Of a DNA stretch of 64,000 nucleotides, positions 55,501-64,000 are shown piece after piece. Source of the stretch: Capitulum mitella (Eukaryota; Arthropoda; Thecostraca; Pollicipedomorpha; Pollicipedidae); the NCBI GenBank assembly GCA_030062745.1, contig CP099841.1, positions 28,585,398 through 28,649,397 of the forward strand, read 5' to 3'. Below the pieces are notes generated by a model. The model was given only the letters and a program-made list of their open reading frames with translations. It ran no database searches and was not told where the DNA came from. A program made the position numbers and the translations under genes. Each line of letters begins with the position of its first letter. Positions within the stretch are counted from its first letter, which is position 1.

Positions 55501-57090
55501 TTACGGCGACCAGCTGGCCTGCTGGCGGCGGCCGTACGGCCTGGACATGACGGCCGTGGCCGAGGCCGCCCGCCAGAGCATGCAGAAGGCACCGCAGGTC
55601 GGTGCAGGGCGCCTGGTGCATCTCTCTTCCGCCGCCCCAGCCATGGGGGGATCTGCCGTTTCTGAGGTGTTGGCTAAGTACAGCACATAGGAGGAGAGGA
55701 CTGATGGTCCAGTTTAGCTAGTGTGCTGAGTTTAGCTCGGTAAATTACGGTGAGGTCGGATTAATGAAGGCTTATGATGATTGCGGAAAACTACCTAGTT
55801 TTTGTTCAGTGTATAACGTTTGGTATGGTTTGTTGGCCGATTTTCTGCTATTCGGGGAACAGCAAATCCTGTGGACTCCTGATAGGCGGCTATTTTGCTG
55901 CCGTGAGCATAGCGAACAACCAAAATCAGCAACGCGGCTGACTTTTTGTTTCAAGGAATCTTATGGCTTCTGACTAGTTCAATCGCTCGGCATTGGTCGC
56001 ATTTTTCATCACATATCGGGGTCGAATGACGTTCTCCAAGCCTAAACTGTCCGCCAACGCTCGTTCCATTGCAAAGTTGGGCGCACTGTTGTGACATTTC
56101 GGCAATCTATCATAGTTACCAAGCGGACGCAAGCCATATTGCAAAACGAACATACGCAGTGCAAAACCAACACAGGTCCGTATCGGGCCGTTGGAAATAC
56201 GTTTGGTATGCACTCATACTTCGTCTTGTTTACCGTCAGACACTGTGTACTGTCTGTGGAGCAGTTTTTTGCCCTGTTCTGCGCCTCAGACGCCGTGCAC
56301 CGTATGTGAAGCAGTTTTTTGCTCTGTACCTCTCCCCAGACGTGAACCGTTTGAGAAGCAGTTTTCTTCTCCTTACTCCGTCGCCGCAGACACCCTGTAC
56401 CCTGTGTGGAGTAGTTGTCTGCTCTGTACCCCATCCCATACACCATGCACCGTTTGTGGGGCAGTTTTCTGCTCTGTGCCCAACTGCACACGCTGAATAC
56501 CGTATAAAGCAGTTCCCAGGCATTGTGTACTGTCTGCGGAGCAGTTTTCTGGACTGTAACGCGCCCCAGAAGCAGTGCACGGTGCGTGACGCGGCTTGGT
56601 GGCCCGCAGCGCTGACTCCGGCCGCCGACAGGTGTTGCAGACCCACCCGGGGGAGCTGCTGGCCGAGCCGGAGCTGCTGCACGAGCTGCACCTGCAGTAC
56701 GTCGAGGCCGACGAGCTGGCGACGCTGAGCAGCCGGCGCTTCGTGACTGTGACGCGCGCCGGCCCGTACCGCGGCCTCTGCCTCTGGTTCAGCTGCCTGT
56801 TCCCGGGCGGCAGCGCGCTGGACACGGCGCCGCACGCGCCGCTCACCCACTGGAAGCAGACGGCCGTCGTCCTGCCGGCCGACTTCCAGCTGGAGGCGCA
56901 GCAGGTGGTCGGCTTCGAGCTGACTCTGGCGCGCAGCGAGGCCAGCCCGCGCCGCTACGGCATTGCGCTCAGCATGCTGGACGAGGACGAGCCGCACCCG
57001 GTGCCGTGCGGCTGCGTGCACGGCAAGTGCCGTCTGATCAAGGCGCTGCTGGATAAGGAAGACGAGGAACTGGAACGGGCGGGGGACTGA
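36581..57090 (+). CDS. Art8: Protein arginine N-methyltransferase, Art8 type
   Basis: Five exons: 36581-36730, 42636-42750, 53874-54120, 55426-55597 and 56632-57090 (stop 57088-57090). Junctions are GT-AG, phases agree, and the product is 380 residues. The Ala/Pro/acidic N-terminus (1-40) is longer than in fly Art8. FFSSYEDIEVH and the PRMT helix follow. The SAM motif I VLDIGAGTG is at 81-89, acidic VYAVEAS at 103-109, and the double-E loop SEWMGFYLLHESML at 149-162 with catalytic E150 and E159. The THW loop is at 300-302. The C-terminal EPHPVPCGCVHGKC matches the Art8 tail rather than PRMT1 or PRMT6. It transfers methyl groups from SAM to protein arginines. Introns are 5905, 11123, 1305 and 1034 bp, and each ends in its own tandem repeat. 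A 9-nt alternative acceptor after GTGTTGCAG in exon 5 would stay in frame. Confidence 0.94.
36960..37200. promoter_or_regulatory. CpG-rich block in Art8 intron 1 start
   Basis: Dense GC and CpG sequence continues from exon 1, so the Art8 first coding exon sits in a CpG island (about 36590-37200). Overlapping ORFs on both strands are composition artefacts. Confidence 0.45.
39340..40640. promoter_or_regulatory. CpG-rich blocks inside Art8 intron 1
   Basis: Two GC-rich patches (about 39340-39850 and 40280-40640) are separated by ordinary sequence. The second holds a 36-codon ORF, 40488-40598, starting MALSKRRRPG and Pro-rich. These could be alternative promoters or unmethylated islands. No family was recognised. 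Confidence 0.25.
42489..42635 (+). repeat. Tandem array at the 3' end of Art8 intron 1 (about 30-bp unit, 5 copies)
   Basis: Units at 42489-42518, 42519-42547, 42548-42578, 42579-42607 and 42608-42635. Each has GGTGACATCTGTCTG-like and CTGTCGGGATG-like halves. The last unit ends exactly at the splice acceptor GGCAG before exon 2. Confidence 0.85.
43000..44560. other. Art8 intron 2, first part, nothing recognised
   Basis: Unique intronic sequence without repeats or recognisable coding on either strand. Confidence 0.4.
44560..46890. promoter_or_regulatory. CpG-rich region inside Art8 intron 2
   Basis: Two GC-rich cores (about 44560-45060 and 45760-46240) share GACGGCGGCGTCGGCGGCGG, suggesting an old duplication or shared simple sequence. 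G-run tracts near 44745-44820 could form quadruplexes. Long ORFs occur on both strands without recognised domains. It may be an internal promoter or a nested transcription unit. Confidence 0.3.
47000..47930. other. Art8 intron 2, nothing recognised
   Basis: Ordinary unique intronic sequence with no repeat or coding signal. Confidence 0.4.
47935..48975. repeat. Diverged tandem triplication, about 350-bp unit
   Basis: Landmarks recur at about 350-bp spacing: GCCGCAACTT near 48161 and 48512, GGCCGTCTGC or a similar word near 48200, 48570 and 48925, and GAAACGAAAAACGTTG-like words near 47950, 48292 and 48635. The copies are old. Confidence 0.6.
48976..53025. other. Art8 intron 2, remainder
   Basis: Contains a TA microsatellite at 49488-49540. 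Otherwise unique, mixed-composition sequence with no recognised gene. Confidence 0.4.
49488..49540. repeat. (TA)n microsatellite
   Basis: TA tract inside Art8 intron 2. Confidence 0.9.
53030..53883 (+). repeat. Tandem array of 26 splice-acceptor copies, 32-bp unit, Art8 intron 2/exon 3
   Basis: Twenty-six units with a period of 32 bp (exceptions 30, 33 and 46). Each carries GGTGACCTCTCTGTCGGCAG followed by GCGTGCTCTGAC. YAG junctions fall at 53057, 53089, 53121, 53153, 53185, 53217, 53249, 53313, 53346, 53378, 53458, 53488, 53520, 53552, 53584, 53616, 53681, 53713, 53745, 53777, 53809, 53841 and 53873. Three units have lost the YAG. The last junction is the real acceptor, and the first 10 bases of exon 3 (GCGTGCTCTC) are the start of a further unit. 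The repeat thus spans the intron-exon border. Confidence 0.97.
55148..55425 (+). repeat. Tandem array at the 3' end of Art8 intron 3 (25-bp unit)
   Basis: The last units are at 55337-55361, 55362-55386 and 55387-55411, with a partial unit at 55412-55425 ending on the acceptor CTGCAG. The unit core is GACGTGGTTTGATGACGTG. Older, more diverged copies extend back to about 55148. Confidence 0.85.
56237..56610 (+). repeat. Tandem array in Art8 intron 4 (about 50-bp unit)
   Basis: Seven to eight units contain a CAGACACCGTGCACCGT-like part and GGAGCAGTTTTCTGCTCTG. Many carry a long pyrimidine tract followed by CCCCAG or CAG, strong acceptor-like sites. The real acceptor at 56631 lies just past the array. 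Confidence 0.85.
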
Positions 57091-60000
57091 CGGCGGGGCT
57101 GCGCGCCGCGCCGACGCTCGAGGTGCCTTCCGTATTTTGTAACGCGTTTGTTTTGCAATATATGACTCCTTGTTGGCGATTTTTAACGCGCACTGGTCAG
57201 TGGGGGTTGGAGCCAGAGTTCCGATGGCGAGATTTTAGAAGACCGTTTTGCAAACGGTGTTACCAAAAAGAAATTGGTCCATGCCCCTTTCACGGGTATG
57301 GGCCACCGGTTCTGTTGGTCTATATTTGGCGGTACGTGATGTTTGTGAAGACAGTCTGGGTCTTTACGGACAGTAATGTACGTTTTTCAGGGAGAAGGGG
57401 TGGCCGCTGGGTGCTTTTCAGGACGTCGACGCGTGTGTAGTGCAGCTGTGATGTTCATGCGAAGTAGCCGGCGAAGTTTTGGTATAATGGCGGTGATTCC
57501 GGGAAGGGGGCAAACATGCTGCCGAGGCCCCGTACGATAGGAAGCGGTACTTTGCTCAGGCAATTAACTTGGCTCTGGGCCAGGGCCGTGCTCGCCGGAA
57601 ATAATTGTCCTAGTCCGCCCCTAACATCGAACCAATCGGAGGTCTTTAGTCCCACCGCGCGTCACCGGAGCCGGCTTAAAACGATCCGTTGCTATGCCGA
57701 CGGGTGCCTGCGGTCGGAGGCTGGCGAGAACGTCAAGGGTCATTGGCCTATGATTCGGATGGTATGGGGCCGGGCCGGGGTGATACTGTGTCGAAGCGTC
57801 ATTGTAAACTCCATAGGGATACATACTTGACAAGCTGCACTCTGCGTGGTAGTCTGAGAACCGTGGCCGAGTGAACACAGCTGCTCTCATGTGTCGTAAA
57901 TACGTCACTTTCTGCTCGAGTGTCCTCGGCCAGACGGGGCCCGGGATGTGGAGGGAGCGCTGAACTGACACCATACTGACCGCCGGCCGGCAGTTCGAAT
58001 CTCGAATCGTTTCACGCCTAACGCAATAGGTGGAAAGTCCAGCGTTACGGGCGAAGTCTTCCGGAAGGCGAATTACCAGGATGCAGGATGTCATGCTGTC
58101 AACTGTGCGGAACATTGGAATTTTAGCCGTGAGAGCACGAAAAAAAAACATTGGCGTACTAGAACGTAGATGCCCGTGGGGCAGATCGGACGGCCATTTT
58201 ACGTACTTCAGAAACTAGATGGCAGTCCTGTGATGCATGGAAAGAGATGACCTCAGGAATGACTGGCCATACTAAAAACACTCCTACGCACATGCTGATG
58301 CTTGTTTATTTAGCAGTGAGATCCTTACAATTAATGCAGCGTGGGAAAGGAAAGTATGCGATGGCGGGCTTTGCAGCGCCCAACAGCTCTGCCGTTAGTT
58401 TTTATGTTACTATCGCCACGGACAACGCCCAAATACTAGGTACGAGCCACAGAGGTCATAAATCCTTCGGATGTACGTCGGTGACAAGAATGGCTCAGAA
58501 GACATATCATTCTGTGACAAATCACTTCCCAACTATCGGAAATCAGTATTTGGCCAACAACGTTGGAAGGACTTCGTGAGAGTCATCGGTAAAGCATTTC
58601 GTCTGGCACGGGGGCCTATTGCGCAATGAGTTCTGCAGCTGAAGTGGTCTTGTGGTTATGGTGCTAGATAGCCGTACGGGGGCTGCTGGTTTGAATCCAG
58701 GCAGAGGCTTGCAAGTCGGCTGCGATTCATCCCATGATCCAATCAATATTTTCCTCAAGATTACGGAGGCAGATTGTCGCTGTGATTCGTGACGCATGTC
58801 ATCTGTCATGTAAGTTGATCCATGACGCAGTTGCAACATGAACAAAACGCGAATGGCTCCTTTATGCATTTCCCCAGATTCCAACCGACTAATTCCCATT
58901 CCACCACTTCACGTAAGACTTGGCGCTGCGTTGGTGCCAAATAGGAGGCCACCGTCTCAGGTCAGTGACTCACAGTCATCTGTTATGACCTCTAGTGAGC
59001 TGTCCTCCCGTCCAACAGATTTTAACTGCGGTAAGCTCACAGTCGTCGGTCACCCTCGTATAGTCCTATAGGCTCTCGAGATCGGCGGGAGCGACGCGCC
59101 GTTCTCCGCCAGGTCTGGGGCTCCGGCGGCTGCCGGCCGTTGCCTCCTGACCGTGACCGTGACGCGAACTGTGTCGGCAGCTGTCGGGAGCGGCGCGCAG
59201 ACGTCACGCCCGTCACGGGCCCGTCCGTTGTTGGACAGTTGTGACTACTGAGTGTGGACGCGAACCTCGGCGCACCAGAGCAACTGCGCACTGGAAGAGC
59301 GGCTGATAGCATGGTCACGTTGAACGAGCTCCCGAGAATTCGCACAAAACGAGGGTCCATCGCTGCCAGACGACCCCCAGCTGCTAACTGGCTGCGTTTC
59401 TGGGTTCAACCTCGCGTTCATAGCGCTGGAGTACAGCCGAGGAAAAATATCTTATTCGTACTTAATGCATTTCAACAGACAAAAACAACGACCAGAAGTC
59501 TCAGGCTGGATTTCGCCACGCAGAAGACTATTATTAAATCCGCGTGGCGGGGGCGAAAATCCGGCACATCGCGCAACAATTTGCGCCTTACTGCGGGCTC
59601 GCTGGGCTCGTAAAAGATCCATTCTCAGATACCTTAATTAAAACTTGGGCGCTGGCTGCTAACTTGCGTCGCGTCTTAATCCCGCTGCCTCCCACTCACA
59701 GCATTCCAAATGATGCGTAAATAAACGAAGACGAGTCTTCTCTCCACCCTGGCTTCCGACCGAAACTAGTATGCCGCCAGTCGTTGGTTCGTCGCGAAAG
59801 TTGAGAATGAAGCCCTCGCGTTAGAATAGGTCTTATCAATGAGGAATTGAGGTCCAGTAAGTCGTAGTTATGTTCACAAGACATCATGTCCCCGTGACCT
59901 CGAGCCACACAGCACTGAGCAAACGCTCTCCTGATTCTGATTATGCTTTTGCCGTGGGCAGCCAGCCACTAAGACCCGACTCTCGGTCTATAAAGACCGC

Positions 60001-60390
60001 GTCACCTTGTCAGGTCGGAACGGTAATATGGATGCAGCCTCAGGGTATTACAGTTACAGAGCTGCATTACAGTTTTTGCACACTGCGTTCACGCCAGGAA
60101 AAACATTTATCCCCTGACTACCCTGACAAAGTGACCATGCATCAGACAGCGTGGGTTAATTCTCGCTTTCGAAGGACGAGGACACACCTGAACCCCTCCG
60201 ACTGCCAGACCGGAAAACGTGCTTCCCATACACGGACGGCATCTGACGCCCAGTCTCGCTGGCGCTCCTACAGGGGAACGCACTTTCCATGGACTAACGG
60301 AAACCGGCGACGAATTTCTCGGTCGCTTCGGCAGTGAACCGTGATTCCCTTGGATTTGCAGATATTTCAGATGGCAACGTTCAGACCTGA
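57091..60390. other. Art8 3' flank and intergenic
   Basis: No canonical AATAAA was seen near the Art8 stop. CpG-containing, with a tRNA-like candidate at 58640-58715. Long ORFs on either strand lack recognised domains. Confidence 0.4.
58640..58715 (+). mobile_element. tRNA-derived SINE head candidate
   Basis: A box A-like TGGTCTTGTGG (from about 58645) is followed about 32 nt later by a box B-like GGTTTGAATCC at 58688-58698, the layout of an internal RNA polymerase III promoter. It does not fold as a clean tRNA in my reading, so a SINE head or decayed tRNA is likelier than a functional tRNA. Confidence 0.45.
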
Positions 60391-60394
60391 CCAG

Positions 60395-60500
60395 TTAGGG
60401 GAGAGCAGGCAATCGGCCGCAGCGCGAACAGCATCTGGTGCATGGCCCACTGGATCATCACCTCTTACTTCATCAGGAATGCCGCTCTCACCATCTCTAT
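60395..60500 (+). CDS. Orphan exon-like segment with membrane-helix sequence
   Basis: After a CCAG acceptor-like site the open frame reads RSANSIWCMAHWIITSYFIR and NAALTIS up to an AT|GTATTG donor-like site. The hydrophobic, aromatic-rich stretch looks like a transmembrane segment. I recognise no family and found no partner exon with certainty. It may be one exon of a gene running out of the window. Confidence 0.25.
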
Positions 60501-60791
60501 GTATTGGGGGCGCCGGATATATTCAGTTCACATTCTTAGTTTAGTTGATTCCTCGAAGCACTTGCCAAGTCCGGCGGCTGGTGCATTTCTGAGGCTCTTC
60601 TGCGATTTCCATGCGTCTCGCTTCTGACGCAGTCGATTTTGAATTAATGATGTGTGGTAGTGTAAAGGTGAGGTTGAATATGGTCCCGCTTGAAACCTGC
60701 TTTGTGGGACCTCGGACGTCGCTTTAAAATAGTTTGGGTGTGCGCACGTTCCGAGGCTTGCTGTCTTACCAATGGAGTGGACAATGACAAC

Positions 60792-60851
60792 ATTTCACGC
60801 CTACTGCGTTAGGCGTGAAATGCGTAATAACAACCACGTGTAATACGCATT
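60792..60851. repeat. Two adjacent perfect hairpins
   Basis: ATTTCACGCCTA (60792-60803) pairs with TAGGCGTGAAAT (60810-60821) across a 6-nt loop. Overlapping it, AATGCGTA (60819-60826) pairs with TACGCATT (60844-60851). Confidence 0.85.
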
Positions 60852-61065
60852 AGCCTAAAAGCGACCAAATGTTCCCGCTTCGTTAGCGTCACTTGCAGCT
60901 CGAATTACATCCGCCTCCGGACCAATCAGCTGCCGTGGGAACACGCGCTCCGCCAGCTGCCACGGCGGTGAATCTTGAGAGCCACCTCCGGCCCGCCGGC
61001 TTCTCTCCGAAGCTGGCCCTCAGTGCCGGGGGTCCGACAGAACTGACAGGTTCACCTTTCCTCAG

Positions 61066-61200
61066 ACATTATTGCGATATGGTCGGGATCAACTGCCGCT
61101 GCTGGTCGGCTGGATGACCCCGGCGGAGTACTTCGCGAGCTGTCAGCTTCATGAGCCTCGGTCGGACGACACGTGCGGTATTGAAACGGGATGGCTTTGA
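61066..61200 (+). CDS. Orphan terminal-exon-like segment
   Basis: A strong acceptor TTCACCTTTCCTCAG precedes 44 open codons ending in TGA, including LLRYGRDQLPLLVGWMTPAE. It may belong with the segment at 60395, but the phases do not join directly, so at least one boundary would be wrong. No family was recognised. Confidence 0.22.
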   Translation, partial: TLLRYGRDQLPLLVGWMTPAEYFASCQLHEPRSDDTCGIETGWL

Positions 61201-62256
61201 AGGTTGCTTGAAATGTGAACTCCGAGGTTTTATCCGTATAGCTCATTTGATGCAAGTTTATGTCGCAAGGCTGGTTTGCAATGGTTCAGCCATCAAATGC
61301 CGTTCAGCTGCAAAGGCAAGATTTGATTCTGCAATTACATTTCGAAATCAGGGATCCCTAGCAAATCTAGAAATAGCGTTTGGTGGTCATCAAATGCTGA
61401 CTAAAGTTCATGCCTCAGAAACTTCAGCTTACCACGAGCTGTCCCTTTCAGAAGGAGGTTCATTGATGCAATACCTGGTGTGGGGAGGCGTCGGCGTTTC
61501 CGAAAGCAAATAGGCTCTGACTAGTCATTCATCCACCTACACTGCCAGCGGGCGGACGTGGTGCTCTTATGGTGCAATGATCTTTGAGCCCAACGAGGTC
61601 GGGAGCAGTAAGTTTGGGCGGCTAAATTACGGTCATAAGTTGCAAATAAAGCGGAAGATATTCGTCCTTTCTGCATAGGACAATTTAACAACACAGTAAT
61701 AGCAGCAGCGAGTTGAGGTTGCGTCTTCACTCTTCAGCTTCTTTTTCAGCGCTGCACGAAGTAACGGTAGCGTAACCTGACCCGTTTTTGTTAGCAACCA
61801 GCATCTGGAGTAATTTCACTTACATCCTTCTCTCCGCCCATGAAACACATGCAATTGGATCTTTCCTTGATGTCGTCGGGAACAAAACTCGTCGCTACGT
61901 ATCTGTTATAGCTTCTTTTGTGCGTGCTCCGACGTGGTCTGCGGTGACAGTCAGCAGGAAGCGACTCTCATTCTCTGTATCATTAGGTGAAAGGAACGCT
62001 TCACTGCTTCCAGCACGTGAAGGAAGTTTGTTGTTCTTCACAGCCATCTCGATAGGACCCTAATGTGGCATGATAAAAAAACAGATGTCAGCTGAAATGA
62101 AGATACATATGAGCACCCTTATCGCATCCATCCATACAGAAAATTTGCAGTGGATGGTTGACCACAAGCTTAGCAAACTGGGATTGCATGGGCAGCAGTG
62201 TACCAAAATAAAACAACATGACAATACACAGACGTTTGATATCCAGCTCTGAAATG
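61201..62256. other. Intergenic, nothing recognised
   Basis: Unique sequence with no supported gene or repeat. Confidence 0.4.
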
Positions 62257-62973
62257 CAGTGGACCCTCGTTATTCCTGCGGGTTATGTACCGACCTTTCC
62301 CCGCGAAAAGGGCAAGTCCGCGAATAAATGGGCGCTTCCCCCAAAAACGGCTAGTTTTCCCGCTTGAATTATTTCCATTACCTACAACTCTCTACGGGAC
62401 CAGTAAATACATAAGGCACAGCTACGCATTACTACTTTCTGAAAAACTGCACGTATACATAAATACGTGCATACGTATTTATGTATACCACACTAATACA
62501 CAGGTCTGTGTACAGTAAGTATACAGTACTCACCGATGCGATGACGACGAAGATGGTGATGTAAAACCGCTCGTGTAAACTGGCCTTGAGTGATCCCTAC
62601 CACTAACCATCGCGAACCAAACACAGACACATAAAAAATGTCGTAGGCTTATGACTGGGCCCGGCCTTTGCCTGCCTGGTAGGATGGGGGGGAAGCATGT
62701 AGGCGTATAGAAAGGGACAATGTCCTTTGAACGACTCTTTGAGGGATGCTTCCCTAGAATGCATATTTCCTGTGCCACACAGCACATACATATAGTGACT
62801 TTGTATGACATCCATATAGAACAGTATTTTCCCCTGGAAACGTGCAATAAGAGCATTACGAACCATTAGGGAAGTTTCCGCTGCGAAAAATGCAGGAGAT
62901 ATCCTGTGAATTTTTTAATTAATCCCCCCAGAAATCCGCGTATTACGAAGCAGTGAATAGCGGGGGTCCGCCG
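62257..62973. mobile_element. pogo/Tigger-like non-autonomous element
   Basis: The left end CAGTGGACCCTCGTTATTC and right end (reverse complement) CGGCGGACCCCCGCTATTC form imperfect terminal inverted repeats, with TA just beyond the right end. GCGGACC..CGCTATTC and TCCGCG words are typical of pogo/Tigger (Tc1-mariner) termini. About 717 bp with no transposase. The ends are diverged, so it is probably old. Confidence 0.6.
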
Positions 62974-62976
62974 TAG

Positions 62977-64000
62977 TCAACGTCCAACCTCCGCGAATGT
63001 GACATCAGGACAAGGTGAACAAAACAGTCCATCACGCGAAAAACCTTAGCAACCTTACGAGGAAGAAAGTGGACGGTCTCATGAATGAGGATGTCCAAAT
63101 AGTGTGGCCGAATGCAGCAAAAAGAGTTTATTATTACTGATATGATAGACATACCCCAGGCGGGGTGAACAGGAAGCCGAACACATGATGTCTTTCCCTC
63201 GCCGGAATCTCTGCTGTTTCGCCTGTTATCTCGTCGCAGCAACAGTCCGTTGGAAACACCAACATGGTTTTGGAAACACTAATTAAGAACACCAGGCTCT
63301 AGAACACTTCAATTTACTTTCTAGCCGTACAAACCGGAACCTGCCTGCTGCACCCCCTTATATCTTTTGCTTGCGCTCCTATTCGACGGTCCACTTTGTT
63401 GTGTTTATTGGGCGATCCAACTAATCACCGCCAAAGGGCACATACAAAGGACCTCGGGCGCATGGAACGGCAGCGTCTAGGGTCCATTCCCCACATTCCC
63501 TGACTTTTGAAAGCTGAGTTTTTGGTGTTGGGTAAAATAATTTACCTAGGTTGTTGATACTTCTCGTCTTTTTCCAAGGCTCTAAGCTTATGCAAATGGC
63601 CACATTTGGGAATCAAGCTATTTTTGAATAAATTTCAACTCAATCGGGGTTTCAATCGGGGATTTAAAATAAAACATATTCTGCTGTTATTGCGGCGCCT
63701 ATTGTTGTCTTTCACGCAGCAGCGAATTTCTTTTTGTTCCATTAACCCTTAATAAGGACTGGGTATAATAAATAAGAAAGGGGAAGGGTTGTGTGTGCAA
63801 CCGCCGTGAGTTTTTTTAAGTTGCTCCAGAATGGCAGCTTTGATTACCCGCTAAGTTGTGCTTAGCGGAGTGTTATGCTTTTTTTCACATTGTCCGAAAA
63901 TTTGGAGTCAATCACTTGGCAGGCCGCTGACAGTTAAACTCTTTCTCGAGGGCATGCCATCGAGAAATGACTTTACTGCGAAGGTCTTCATCGGATAGGA
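62977..64000. other. Intergenic, nothing recognised
   Basis: Unique sequence with no supported coding or repeat feature. Confidence 0.4.

Noticed and set aside
56236-57021. 261-residue minus-strand ORF
   Set aside because: Antisense shadow of Art8 exon 5 and the intron 4 array, with no domain.
57940-58010. Second box B-like word GCAGTTCGAATCTCG
   Set aside because: No clear box A at the right distance on either strand.

Overview
The window looks like nuclear DNA of an arthropod. It has small exons, GT-AG introns, an arthropod-type secreted DM4/12 protein, an Art8-class arginine methyltransferase, DNA transposons and long TA microsatellites. CpG-rich and CpG-poor blocks alternate, as expected for patchy gene-body methylation, and a crustacean is plausible. 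I saw no bacterial or viral genes and could not name the species.

Layout. 0-10 kb: intergenic, with two CpG-rich promoter-like patches (about 0.55-0.96 and 4.1-4.76 kb) and two copies of a roughly 1.2-kb TTAA-flanked piggyBac-like miniature element. 10.3-12.4 kb (+): four-exon secreted DM4/12 protein. 13.5-14.7 kb: third copy of the TTAA element. 16.3-21.9 kb (-): complete five-exon RPL11 with a 718-bp transposon in an intron. 22-25 kb: no gene found, but strongly CpG-depleted. 26.9-28.5 kb (+): MRPL43, first exon not found. 29.3-30.6 kb (-): two-exon double-RWD plus RING-H2 protein. 30.7-33.3 kb (-): three-exon BLOC1S3-like gene ending 108 bp before the RWD-RING start codon. 36.6-57.1 kb (+): five-exon Art8 arginine methyltransferase over 20.5 kb. 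57-64 kb: intergenic, with a tRNA-like SINE candidate, a pogo/Tigger-like element, hairpins and two orphan exon-like segments.

Most of the genes are housekeeping and do not form one pathway: cytosolic and mitochondrial ribosome (RPL11, MRPL43), lysosome-related organelle biogenesis (BLOC1S3), a probable ubiquitin ligase and a protein arginine methyltransferase.

The most unusual signal is in Art8. All four introns end in a tandem repeat that reaches the 3' splice site, each with a different unit (about 30, 32, 25 and 50 bp), and a 46-bp tandem duplication lies just upstream of the start codon. The intron-2 array has 26 copies of the splice-acceptor junction itself, 23 still with a YAG. Using any upstream copy would give Gly-Val-Leu-stop. 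No other gene in the window shows this.
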